Shown here piece by piece: positions 23,861 through 33,383 of a stretch of 64,000 bases of DNA. Under the pieces are notes generated by a model. It was not told where the DNA came from, searched no databases, and was given only the letters and a program-made list of their open reading frames with translations. Source of the DNA: Elephas maximus indicus. Taxonomy: Eukaryota > Chordata > Mammalia > Proboscidea > Elephantidae. The position numbers and the translations under genes were made by a program. Each line of letters begins with the position of its first letter. Positions within the stretch are counted from its first letter, which is position 1. The stretch spans positions 75,904,001 to 75,968,000 of the forward strand of contig NC_064838.1 in assembly GCF_024166365.1 (NCBI RefSeq), in the 5' to 3' direction.

Positions 23861-24895
23861 TTATTGATTTTCTGACCAAACAATTTTCTTTAGTATTTCT
23901 TGTAGCTTTGGTTTGGTTTTTCCAAATTCTCTAAGCTTGTGTTTATCGGTAAATGTTTTAATTTCATCTACATATTTGAGAGAGAGTTTTGCTGGATATA
24001 TGATCCTTGGCTGGCAGTGTTTCTCCTTCAGTGCTCTATATATGTCATCCCATTGCCTTTTTGCCTGCATGGTTTCTGCTGGGTAGTCTGAATTTATTCT
24101 TATTGATTTTCCTTTGTAGGAGACTTTTCTTTTATCCCTGGCTGTTTTTAAAATTTTCTCTTTATCTTTGGTTTTGGCAAGTTTGATGATAATATGCCTT
24201 GGTGATTTTCATTTTGGATCAATGTTATATGGGGTTAGATGAGCATCTTGGATAGATATCCTTTTGTCTTTCATGATGCCAGGGAAGTTTTCTTCCCGCA
24301 GATCTTCAACTATTCTGTCTGTATTTTCTGTTATCCCTCCCTGTTCTGGAACTCCAATCACATGCAAGTTATTCTTCTTGATAGAGTTCCACATGATTCT
24401 TAGGGTTTCTTCATTTTTTAAAGTTCTTTTGTCTGATTTTTCTTCAACTATATTGGTGTCAATTGCCTTATCCTCCTTCTCCCCCACACTGCATTCCAGT
24501 TGCTTGATTTTGCTCCTCCGACTTCCTATTGAGTTGTCTAATTCCGTCATTTTACTGTTAGTTAATCTTTTGTATTTCGGAATGCTGTCTCTCTATGGAT
24601 TCTTGCAGCTTATTAATTTTTTCACTATGTTCTTGAATAATCTTTTTCATTTCTTCAACTGCTTTACCAGTGTGTTCCTTGGCTTTTTCTGTAGATTGCC
24701 ATATTTCATTTCTGAGGTCATTCCTGATGTCTTGAAGTATTCTGTATTTTTGTTTTTTTTACTTTCTGCATATGGCAATTCCAGGATTGTATCTTCATTT
24801 GGGAAAGATTTTGATTCTTTAATTTGGGGAGTTGTAGAAACAATCATGGTCCGCTTCTTTATGTGGTTTGATATTGACTGCTGTCTCTGAGCCAT
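23861..24895 (-). pseudogene. L1 ORF1 of 'C', broken
   Basis: The ATG at 24895 gives MAQRQQSISNHIKKRTM. The frame goes 24895-24647, then 24550-24209 (coiled-coil end and RRM: ITENTDRIVEDLREENFPG), then 24070-23861 (QPRIIYPAKLSLKYVDEIK). Frameshifts near 24560 and 24200-24100. Same domain order as the other ORF1 copies. Confidence 0.88.
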
Positions 24896-26718
24896 CTATA
24901 AGATATTGTAATGATTTATTTTATATTTGCTCACTGAGTCTTATCTTTTTTTGTTTTCTTTCAGTATACTTAGATGGGCTACTAGATTGTGCTGCCTTGA
25001 TTGTTGTAGCCTTTGAATCACTTATGTCCTATTACCAGCTGGTTTGGGCTATTACCAGATATATAAGCCTAAGAGTCCTTTCACTATTCTTGAATAGAAT
25101 CAGCTTAGGTGTTCTGATTTAGGGTCACCAAATGTGTGGTATAGACTGTCACCTATACAATTAGAGAAGTAGTTGTGATAGTTGTGTGCACCAGATTGTA
25201 GTAGCAGCAGAAGTTCACACTCCAGGGAGGGCAAGATGTTGATAGCCTTCGGCCACGTGCCAGTGAGGTAGGTATGTCTCTATTCCTAAAGCCCTTTGGT
25301 GGGTGGGCTCTGCTGCTGTACTTTAGGCACCCAATGCATGTATCTCTAAAGATTGGTAGGTGTCAGTATCCTCAGACCCCTTTGGCAGGTGGCTAGGTGG
25401 TTTGGGTGGAGCTTCAGCCCTCAGTTCCCCGTCCTGTGTCAGTGAGGGCTCTGTTTAATAGGTAGAGATATCAGACCTGGAAAACTTGCCTTTCCAGTGA
25501 TCTGCTAAAACAGTTGTAGTCAGATCTCTATCAGAATTGTCTTTCCATTATAATAGCCACCTTGTTCCCTGTAGGGATGAAAGCCAAAGACTGTGGATCT
25601 CATATGCTTGGCTGAAGCTGGTTCTGTGTTTTGATTCCAATTTAAGGAACTCAGGGAAGGAATTTTTCATCCCTGGGTTTTTAGTAGCTGCTTCTCTCAG
25701 GCCAGGAGAATGGGTTAGGAAACGAAAACAACAACAACAACAACAACAAAACAAAAACAAAAAACTTCAGAGCACTTCACTCCCTTGCCAGGAAATTCAG
25801 GTGTTAACAAAGCTGCCTGTGGCAGGGAGCGGAGGGATCATATAGATAGGAGAGAGTAGCACCCAGCCATATAGACAAAGTTACTTACCTTGCTTGGTGA
25901 TGACTTTTTTATCTGAGATTTCAGAGGGGCCAGGGGCTTTTAGCCTTTGTGCGCTGGCTGGGTCGAGATTGCCCCTGCGGGTCATGCCCACGGCCAGTGC
26001 TTGTGCTGTCTCAGAAGCCATCGTCAGCTCCTCCTCTCCCAGTCCAAAGCCCAATGCCAAGTTTCCCCTGCTGGGACGCAGCACTCCAGGCTCCAAAACC
26101 AGTCACTGCCTCCTGGTGACCTCTCCTGTCAGCCGTGTCCTTGTGCTGCCTGCCTGTGCTGGCTGGGCTTCCCCTGAGGTCACTTCAAGGGTCTAGAGCT
26201 GTATCCCGTGTTTGCGCTGTCTCAGGAAGCCGTGCTCAGCTCCCCTGTGCCCAGTCCAAAGCCCGGCGCAAAGGTTTTCTGGCTGGGACGCTGGCTCCAG
26301 GCTCTGAAAACAGTCACCCCTTCCCCATGGTTGCTCTTTCTCTCATTAGCCACATCAGTGTGCCGCCTACTTGCACTGGTTGAGTCTCTCCTGAGGTTAC
26401 CCTAGGGGGATAAAGGTTAGGGCTGTGTCTCGTGCCTGCCCCACCTCAGAAAGTCACAATCAGCCCCGCCACTTGGCACCCGGGAACTGGGACAGCTTAA
26501 GGTTGTGGCACTGGAGGCAGGTTCCAGAGGCGGTCGCTGCTTCAGGGTGCAGCTTTTCGCTCCCTTGTCACTCAGGTCAACTCTTTAGATCTGTGTTTGA
26601 TGGTCAGAGTTCACAGATTGTCATGTATGTGATCGATTCACTTGTTTTTCCGAGTCTTTGTTGCAAGAGGGATCTGAGGTAGCTTCCACCTACTCAGCCA
26701 TCTTGGCCCCGCCTCCCA
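24896..26718 (-). promoter_or_regulatory. L1 'C' 5'UTR with about three monomers and retained intron-like segment
   Basis: Three related units lie at roughly 25965-26195, 26196-26400 and 26401-26560, less CpG-rich than in B. The segment from CAG|GTCTGA (sense, about 25478-25470) to TATAG|ATGG just upstream of the ORF1 ATG is retained here and is about 575 bp long. Confidence 0.7.
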
Positions 26719-26815
26719 CCTCATAGTATTTTTGAGGAATGCTTGGTGGATTCAAATTGCCAACCTTTTGGTTAGCATCCATAGCTCTTGACCATTATGC
26801 CACAGCAGCACTAGG
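26719..26815 (-). mobile_element. AfroSINE, 5' piece (split by the L1 pair)
   Basis: Begins with the second copy of CCTCATAGTATTTTT, then 'ggattcaaattgccaacctt' and 'cttgaccattatgccacagc', the antisense of B-box and A-box regions. Continues the SINE begun at 11735. Confidence 0.9.
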
Positions 26816-27001
26816 TAATTAATACACACAACAAATATTAAATATTTTTGGAACAGATTGTTTTGTTTTATGTAATGAATGCCTTTCTGATTCTCAGTAA
26901 AATAGACTACACATCCTTGTTGACTTAGGTGATAAATCACAGGTGTCTTCTCTGTTTACAATTGTTCTATAGTAGTTTGGTGCAACGGTTAAATGCTTGT
27001 G

Positions 27002-27243
27002 TTCATTTCTCTCTTTTATATCTCAAAAGAGATTGGCTTAAAACAACTTAATCTTGTAGATTGAGCCTTGCCTCATTAACATAACTGCCACTAATCCCAC
27101 CTCATTAACATCATAGAGACAGGATTTACAACACATAGGTAAATCACATCAGATGACAAAATTATGGTCAGTCACACAATACTGGACGTCATGGCTTAGC
27201 CAAGTTGGCCAAATTTTGGAGGGAAACAATTCAATTCATTACA
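27002..27243 (-). mobile_element. ERVL-MaLR-like LTR, truncated by a deletion
   Basis: Antisense of the LTR seen complete at 40385-40857: 'ccactaatcccacctcatta' and 'tggcttagccaagttggcca' face 'gatgggattagtggcagctg' and 'cttggctaagccatgatttc'. The LTR's 3' half is missing, as is the adjoining SINE half, at a junction near 27000. No viral coding region. Confidence 0.7.
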
Positions 27244-27359
27244 GTAATTGGGACAATTATATAGATCAATTAGGCAAATAAAACAATTACTTTTGTTTGA
27301 ATTACATGTAAAAAGTGAGACTATCGGCTATTCCATGTAGGGAAAAGATAAACAGGTTG

Positions 27360-27475
27360 AGAGTCAGGAAAGCTGAATTCTTATCCTTAATCTACCACCA
27401 TCTGAATGTGCAATTTTGTAAATGTCTGTTTCTTTTCTCAATCTCAGTTATCCTCATTTGCAAAATGAAAAGAAT
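27360..27475 (+). mobile_element. MIR-like SINE remnant
   Basis: Decayed MIR signature: 'ctcaatctcagttatcctca' then 'tttgcaaaatgaaaagaatc', matching 'tcagtttcctcatctgtaaaatg'. Partner in the right arm at about 40146-40265. Confidence 0.5.
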
Positions 27476-27479
27476 CTAC

Positions 27480-27672
27480 CTACTGACCCACCCACCCACC
27501 CACCTACCCACCCAACCCCCCACCCACCTACACATCCATCCATCCTTCCATCCATCCATCCATCCATCCATCCGTCCGTCCGTCCGTCCGTCCGTCCGTC
27601 CGTCCGTCCGTCCGTCCGTCCGTCCGTCCGTCCGTCCGTCCGTCCGTCCATCCATCCATCCATCCATCATCT
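27480..27672. repeat. Tetranucleotide microsatellite with a pure (CCGT) block
   Basis: (CACC/CATC)-type repeats flank about 19 uninterrupted CGTC units at 27573-27648. The right-arm partner is a (GGAT) array with no CpG. The array reads as Pro-Ser-Val-Arg or Gly-Arg-Thr-Asp repeats in several frames, but these are not genes. Confidence 0.95.
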
Positions 27673-28037
27673 ATCATCTCTCTACTTATTTTTTTATAGA
27701 TCACATTCTGGCCTCCATGTGTGTAGATTCTCAGAAAATTCTCATTATATTGTATGAGTAGGTTATTACTCTGCTCAGAAGGAAACATTATCCAACTCTT
27801 TTCAGAGACTTCTGATTTAGGAGAAATCTTAGAGAATGTAATGGAACTGAAACAGAATAAGCTGGTTTTAGTTCTACTGCTTAGTATTTATATAACACCA
27901 GGCAAGTGAATCAAAACATTCTGAACCTCAGCTCTCCCCTCTATGAATTAGGAATAACATACTTATGGGGTTATTTGAGTTTAAATGTGAAAGTGCCTTG
28001 CAAATACTAAATGATCAATATATGATACAAAAAATAA

Positions 28038-28242
28038 AAATCAAACCTATTGCCATCAAATTGATTTGCCTCATGGTGACCCCATATACTACAGAGTAGA
28101 ACTTCTGAATAGGGTTTTCTTGGCTGTAGTCTTTACAGAAGCAGGTCACTGGGCCTATCTTCCATGGAGCTGTTGAGTGGGTTCAAATCACCAACCTTTA
28201 GGTTAGTAGTCAAACGAGAACTGTTTATGCCATCCAGGGAAC
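28038..28242 (-). mobile_element. AfroSINE, long subtype, shared by both arms
   Basis: Antisense SINE with the internal 'tcttggctgtagtctttaca' and 'gcaggtcactgggcctatct' insert typical of the longer subtype. Partner at 39425-39632 (plus). Confidence 0.8.
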
Positions 28243-28331
28243 TACTTAGTTTTAATAACAAATTTAGGGTGGCTTAATACTATTTTGACAAGGGTAATAA
28301 TGTGTTATTAGCTGACTTGAAATAAATATTT

Positions 28332-28482
28332 ACCCATTGCCTTCGAGTTGATTTCGGCTCATAAAGAACCTACAGGACAGAGAACTGCTCCATAGGGTTT
28401 CTAAGGAGTGGCTGGTGGATTTGAACTACCAACCTTTTTGTTAACAGCTGTAGCTCTTAACCACTCTGCCAACAGGACTCCA
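28332..28482 (-). mobile_element. AfroSINE, shared by both arms
   Basis: Antisense: 'ttgccttcgagttgatttcg', 'gagaactgctccatagggtt', 'cttaaccactctgccaacag'. Partner at 39117-39275 (plus). Confidence 0.85.
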
Positions 28483-28719
28483 AGTATATAAGCAGTTCTA
28501 AATTCTCATTCTAAATTCTCCTAAAAGGGAAGATGAGAAATTCTCAGAGGAAATAGGGAGATAGGCATAGATCAAACCCCTAAGTGTTTTTTGAATCCAA
28601 TCTTATGCCTCCATGAGTTAGGATGAGAGTCTTCTTAAAGCCTGTGTTGATACATAAATACTAAAGAAGGATCATGCTAACTACCTAGGTAAGATAAGTT
28701 TTTACATGAGAAGTCACAA

Positions 28720-29060
28720 GTGATCAAGGTCAAGAGAAAGACTTGAGGCTAGAGAGACTTGAATTAGGTCTTCAGACCTGCTCCTCATTAACCACATGTC
28801 CTGGGGTAAAAGGCTAAATCTTTTGTTGTCTCAATTTTTCAATATGTAAAATAGAAGGAATAAGTTTCCTACTATATATAGTGCTTTAAAAAAAATCAAA
28901 AGAGGTAATCTACGTGAAGTGCTTTGCACAGTGCCTAGCATATAAGAATATAAGAAGCAATCAATTAATATTAGTTTTTGATCATTGCATGTAATAATAA
29001 TGTTTAACCTTTACACAGAACTTTATAATTTATGAAACATTTTAATATCTCCTATGGGGA
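28720..29060 (+). mobile_element. MIR-like SINE remnant, shared by both arms
   Basis: 'gtctcaatttttcaatatgt', 'gaagtgctttgcacagtgcc', then 'tagcatataagaatataaga' fit a decayed MIR ending in the L2-like tail. Partner at about 38560-38900 (minus). Confidence 0.6.
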
Positions 29061-29670
29061 AAGCCGGCTTAATTTCTTCAGTCCTTTGTTTTCTCAGGAC
29101 TCAGTCTGAGATTGCAAAAATGGAAGTAGAGAAAAGAAAGAAGCATGAGAAGGTGATGGGGCCAGTGGACAGCAGAGATCTTTCTGGGAGTGGGGAATGC
29201 TGAGCAGTAAGGTACAAAAAAGCAGGTTTCAAGGGGAGGGCATCAGTAAGTGAGAATGCTTGGAAGTAAATCTATATATTGATGCCAGAAAATTAGATGT
29301 GACATTCACATTAAAACAGTAATCATGTGACAAATTTTGCCTCTATCTACTCTATGCCAAAATTTACCATTAATTCTGGTGATAGTGGTGGTGGTGTTGG
29401 TGGTTATGTGCGTGTGTTTGTGTATATGTGTGTGTTTGGAATAGCTTGTAATCACTTTGATAGAGAAGAAAAAAAGATTCATGCTGGGTGTTTAAAAACC
29501 TTTCATAAAGAAGAAGAAAATACAGATATGCCGATATATGAGAGAAAAATGTGTCCGCATTCTTTTTGATAACTAGGTGTTTTGGGGTGGCACAGATACA
29601 GCCTCACAGAAAGAACACTATAATTTTAATAGTCACAGTCATGTTATCCAATTTCACAGGCAGTAAACAT
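29061..29670 (+). other. No gene seen; shared arm sequence with a GT-rich tract
   Basis: Non-coding. Contains a GT-rich run at about 29380-29440. Mirrors 37920-38500. A short open frame here has no recognisable domain. Confidence 0.5.
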
Positions 29671-29671
29671 A

Positions 29672-29836
29672 GATACCCTAGTGGTGTAGTGGTTAAGAGC
29701 TATAGCTGCTAACTAAAAGGTCAGCAGTTTGAATCCGCCAGGTACTCCTTGGAAACCGTATGGGGCAGTTCTACTCTGTCCTATAGGGTCGCTATAAGTC
29801 GAAATCGACTCACCTGCAGTGGGTTTTGGTTTTACT
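29672..29836 (+). mobile_element. AfroSINE, private to the left arm
   Basis: 'ccctagtggtgtagtggtta' (A-box region), 'cagcagtttgaatccgcca' (B-box), 'ggggcagttctactctgtcc', then the tail. The right arm at about 37897-37925 reads across the empty site ('gagtagggtatgtttactgc'), so it was inserted after the duplication. Confidence 0.92.
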
Positions 29837-30239
29837 CTTAAAAATCTCAATAGCCGATAAAAGTAGTTGACATTGATTGTGTACCTACTTTGGGCCAATT
29901 GCAGAGCTAGTAGCCTTGTCACTCTCACATCCATACTTCAAGCTAGTTGTCCTCATTTGACAGAAAATAGTAGAGGGGTTCAGAGGCTAAACAGATTTTC
30001 AGAATTACCTTTGTTAGCTCTTTATTTTAGTGTAAGACTAGAGGTATGACCTAGTGACTAACATCAAAAAACTTCCTTACCCTCTGTCTATCTTAGTTAT
30101 TTCATCTACTAAATAAAGATAATATTAGTATATGACTCAATATTGACACAAGGATTAAATGTGCTTGGCATTTGAAAAGCAATCACGTAAAAGTTAGCCA
30201 TGTTAATCATGGCATCTGTACACGAAGTTGTCTCAATAA
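29837..30239 (+). other. No gene seen; shared arm sequence, MIR-like part
   Basis: Mirrors 37511-37900. 'gacattgattgtgtacctac' faces 'gtaggtacacaatcaatatc'. A decayed MIR-like segment may lie at 30060-30180. No coding signal. Confidence 0.5.
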
Positions 30240-30432
30240 AGAGCAATACTATCTTTCAGAGGGTGAAGTCCAAAACTTTGGAATAATTTTTACACTTCTT
30301 TCTTTCTGACACCCCACATCAAGTCCATCAGCAAGTACCACTGAAGCTATCATCATAATATATCTACCTCTGCTACTCCCATCCTGGTGCAAACCACCAT
30401 CACATTTCTGCTCAATTGTTACAATATCTTCT
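30240..30432 (+). mobile_element. L2 LINE fragment, cut off at the arm boundary
   Basis: Sense L2 3' region: 'gtccaaaactttggaataat', 'cacatcaagtccatcagcaa', 'cctggtgcaaaccaccatca'. It stops near 30432, while the partner L2 in the right arm continues for another 650 bp. This marks the inner end of the left arm. Confidence 0.75.
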
Positions 30433-30439
30433 GTGTTTT

Positions 30440-30862
30440 AAATCATAATCTCTACCCGTGGTAAAAGAGGATTAGTGTGTAACACCCTTCTTCAGGTCAC
30501 ATCTGTGATTCGGTGTAAAGGGAGTTTCCCTGGGGTGTGACCTGACAACCTTTTATCTTACAAGAGACGAAATGAAAGGGAAGCAAGCAGAGAGTGAGGG
30601 AACTCATACCTGCAAGAAAGCAGTGCCGGGAGCAGAGCATGACTTTTGGACCCGGGGTTCCTGTGCAGAGAAGCTCCTAGTCCAGGAGAAGATTGATGAC
30701 AAGGACCTTCCTCTAGTGTTGACAGAGAAAGCCTTCCCCTGGAGCTGACACCCTGATTTTTGGGCTTCCAGCTTACTAGACTGTGAGAGAATAAATTTCT
30801 TTTTATTGAAGCTATCCACTTGGGCTATTTCTTTTATAGCAGCACTAGATTACTAAGACACT
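30440..30862 (+). mobile_element. ERVL-MaLR-like solo LTR
   Basis: Starts about TGTGTTTTAAATC and ends 'agcactagattactaagaca'; carries 'cagtgccgggagcagagc' and the poly-A signal AATAAA at 30791-30796 near its 3' end. It is the same LTR type as 40385-40857. It abuts the inner boundary of the left arm. No internal viral sequence. Confidence 0.65.
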
Positions 30863-31432
30863 TTCTAAGTTACCTAAGTGAACTGCCTATAGAAATAGTG
30901 AGACCTGTTTAAGATCATGCAATGCGATGGCGGCACAGTGAGAAAGAAAACCCATGTCTACTAATCCTGAAGCTGATGTTCTTAACCACTATTGTGTTTC
31001 AGAATCATAATAGCCTTGCTAAATATTGTTATATCATAGAGTTCTCTGACTTCTTCAGTAAAACATATGATACCCACGAGATGGAACTCTCTGTCAAAAC
31101 AGGTAGCTATAAAGACAACTATGACATACATTTGTCTTGTGGTAGCAGACTTCATTTTTGAAAAGAATCAGAAGTTATTTGCAACAAACTCTTATGAGTC
31201 AGGTAAGTTGTTTAGCTGAGAAATCTTCCTTTGGTCAACTGAGGAGTAATGATTTCTCTTTTCTTATAAGCCTTATGCTTAAGACATCTCTGAAAGCAGT
31301 TTGCTAGACGAGTCTCAGATATATACTTAACAATGTAGGATTCCAGTAACTAATTATATAGCGAAATTTTAATAATGAAATTGTTATGTTACCATGTGCT
31401 TTTGAAAAAAATCTGCATTTAATTACCACTAA
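30863..31432 (+). other. No gene seen; MIR-like remnant at start
   Basis: About 30870-31000 resembles an antisense MIR ('ctgatgttcttaaccactat'). The rest is unassigned AT-rich sequence of the spacer. Confidence 0.4.
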
Positions 31433-31592
31433 GGAGTCCTGGTGGCCCAGTAGTTAAGAGATACAGCTGCTAACCAAAAGGTCGGCAGTTTGAATCCACC
31501 AGCCACTCCTTGGAAATACTGTGGGGCAGCTCTAATCTGTCCTATAGAGTCTCTATGAGTCCAAATCAGCTAGACGGCAATCTGTCTGTTTT
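31433..31592 (+). mobile_element. AfroSINE
   Basis: Complete SINE: 'ggagtcctggtggcccagta', 'ggtcggcagtttgaatccac', 'tgtggggcagctctaatctg', and a tail with 'ctagacggcaatctg'. Confidence 0.92.
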
Positions 31593-31637
31593 TTAAATGA
31601 TTTTATATCTAATAAAATGTCACTTCCTATCACACAT

Positions 31638-31775
31638 GGAGCTCTGGTGGAGTAGTAGTTAAGAAGAGTTTGGCTGCTAACCAAAAGTTCAGCAGTTAAA
31701 ATGCATCAGTTGCTCTTTGGTCTATAGGGTACTGTAGGGTCGCTAAGAGTACAGCATCAACTCAACGGCAATAGG
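31638..31775 (+). mobile_element. AfroSINE, internally shortened
   Basis: 'ggagctctggtggagtagta', 'gctgctaaccaaaagttcag' and 'tgtagggtcgctaagagtac', lacking part of the body. Followed by an A-run at 31789-31801. Confidence 0.82.
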
Positions 31776-31859
31776 TATGACATACAATAAAAAAAAAAAA
31801 AATGGTTAAAAAAAAATAGGCCATAACTAAGTACCAGCACCAAAGAAGTATACATATAA

Positions 31860-32459
31860 TGAAAAGTTCACAGGATGTGAAGTGAGAATATTTGAGCTCA
31901 AGGCTGACTTATTTGTTCTATGATCTAATTATTTAAATTTTATAACCCTGCCCATTTTTTTATCCGTAAAATAATAACACTAACTAAATTTCAGTTTTAT
32001 AGGGTCATTGTGACCACAAAAGGACACTTTAAAATTTCACATAGGTTTAAATGCAATTAATTTTTATTACTGTCAACTTTTACTCAACAGAAAAAGAAGC
32101 CCATATAATTTTAAACATTGGTATATTGACAGTGTACTGAGAGAGTATTTTCTCTCTAAACTGTATTCTGCACTCTCCTAGATATCAGTAGGGAATACAG
32201 GTTCTGAGTGCCAACAGCTTACACATGCAGGTCTGTTATACAATTCTGCAATTAGAGGAGAGAATTTTCCATTTGTAACAAAACAAGAAAGGCTTTGATA
32301 AAATTCTGCCTTTGATTCTGATACCATCTGAAATGGTGGAAAGAAAGTGGGATTTGGAATTAAAACAATGCAAATAGCACTGACTTGGACTTTGGGCTGA
32401 TCATTTAGCCTCTTTTCACTTTATTTCTCTTCATCTGTAAAATAAGAATAATTGTTGCA
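31860..32459 (+). mobile_element. Decayed MIR-like remnants
   Basis: Two stretches, about 31870-32050 and 32330-32460, show MIR-like order: 'ttatccgtaaaataataaca' and 'ttctcttcatctgtaaaata'. The 280 bp between them is unassigned. Confidence 0.45.
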
Positions 32460-33062
32460 AAGTGTGGTGTGATGGATGACTTTTGTGAGGACTTTACAGC
32501 CATGGTCTTCTAATCCCCACCCAGGAGATTGGTGCGATTGAGTGGTGGGGTAATTATGGCCCAACAAAGGGATTGGTCACTTTTGTCATCCTGCTGGGCT
32601 TGAAATCAGCCACCCTAGAGGGGGAAAAGAGAAGATCTCACCACTGCCAAGGAATAACAGCCAGGAGCCCGCATGCCCTTTGGACCTGGGGTCCCTGTGC
32701 TGAGAAGCTCTAGGAAGCAGCAGACCAACAGAGAGTGAGCTGTAACCCTGAAGATGGTGAGAAGCAGTGGCAGGAAAGACCCAGTAGGAGACACCCAGCA
32801 GCAGGAGACGTCCATCAGCAGGCAATCGCCCGGTGGGTTTCCAGGCTCATGGAGAAAGTTGAGTGCCTTTGGGCATATGTCTAAGACCAGGGAGAGGTGT
32901 GCCTTTCAGCACAGCTGGAAAGAGGCTGTTCTTATGGAAGAACTGTATATTGAATATTCTTGGGCCTGAATTGTAACTATTACTTCCCTAATAAACACCA
33001 TAATAGTGAATATTGTCTGTGACTTCTGTGTGGCCATTGCAATAAATTATTGAACCTAGCAG
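32460..33062 (+). mobile_element. LTR-like sequence, unassigned family
   Basis: A moderately GC-rich non-coding block with 'ggggtccctgtgctgagaag' (similar in style to the MaLR-type LTRs here) and near its end poly-A-like signals at 32989-32994 and 33042-33047. I cannot define its ends and found no partner. Short open frames in it look accidental. Confidence 0.35.
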
Positions 33063-33383
33063 AGAAGTAGAGAGTGCCATAGGAGGGGCAGCTGGTGTCA
33101 GAATTAGTAAAGATGGTGGAGAGAGGAGGCATGTATGACTTCCGCAAAGAATCAGGCTTGGGTTGCTAATTTTGATTCTTCTTCCTCCTTGTGAAGATAG
33201 AGGAGGTCAGACACCACCTCCATGCCATTCTTGGGCAAAGGTTCTATGGAAGTTAAGTGATATATGTGAGAAAGAGCTACATATATATACACACACAAAA
33301 ACATATACATTTGTACACATATATGTATGTAACATAAAACAGAAATGTAAAGATCAGGATAGAAATAAAATCTTCATATTGGG

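Larger units (their letters stand above)
11806..26718 (-). mobile_element. Head-to-tail pair of L1 elements in one target-site duplication
   Basis: This 14.9-kb block sits within a SINE and is bounded by CCTCATAGTATTTTT at 11791-11805 and 26719-26733. On the minus strand it reads: L1 'C' (5'UTR, ORF1, ORF2, start of 3'UTR), then L1 'B' (5'UTR, ORF1, ORF2, complete 3'UTR, poly-A). The join at 19290/19291 puts the 5' terminus of B against an internal 3'UTR site of C; the same site occurs within B's own 3'UTR at 12509. There is only one 3' terminus and one poly-A, at 11806. The target duplication starts AAAAA on the sense strand, fitting L1 endonuclease cleavage. Confidence 0.88.
19291..26718 (-). 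mobile_element. L1 LINE 'C', lacks its 3' terminus
   Basis: Sense order: 5'UTR 26718-24896 with CCAAGATGGC near its end, ORF1 24895-23861, ORF2 23403-19590, 3'UTR start 19589-19291. The final roughly 700 bp of 3'UTR and the poly-A are missing where L1 'B' is joined. The ORFs carry many more stops than B, so C appears older. A (TTGTTG)-type run in the 5'UTR shows as 'acaacaacaacaacaac' at 25729-25747. Confidence 0.9.
7051..30432. repeat. Left arm of a large imperfect inverted repeat
   Basis: Every landmark here has a reverse-complement partner in 37313-61969, in reversed order. Left to right: RTE and SINE pair 7051-7920 with 60905-61969; OR pseudogene 8491-9412 with 59602-60513; flank 9540-9620 with 51540-51610; RTE 10075-11300 with 49695-51135; LTR 11377-11725 with 49263-49628; split SINE 11735/26719 with 49041-49200; 26880-26965 with 48889-48980; LTR 27002-27243 with 40385-40605; microsatellite 27480-27672 with 39992-40145; 29330-29400 with 38110-38200; 29870-29960 with 37780-37870; L2 30240-30432 with 37313-37510. 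One 88-bp block compared by eye differs at about 8 positions. The 14.9-kb L1 pair is private to this arm. Confidence 0.92.

Noticed and set aside
27480-27672. CRISPR-like array
   Set aside because: Units are 4 bp with no spacers, in a mammalian genome; it is a microsatellite.
27315-27788. Open frames with Pro-Ser-Val-Arg and Asp-Gly-Arg-Thr repeats on both strands
   Set aside because: They translate a tetranucleotide microsatellite; periodic open frames on both strands are expected.
29672-29760. tRNA gene suggested by A-box and B-box-like text
   Set aside because: It is the tRNA-derived head of an AfroSINE; the tRNA fold is not kept and the SINE body follows.
32586-32969. Three short frames in 32586-32969 as a possible small gene
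   Set aside because: They lie in an LTR-like non-coding block, lack domains and do not extend.
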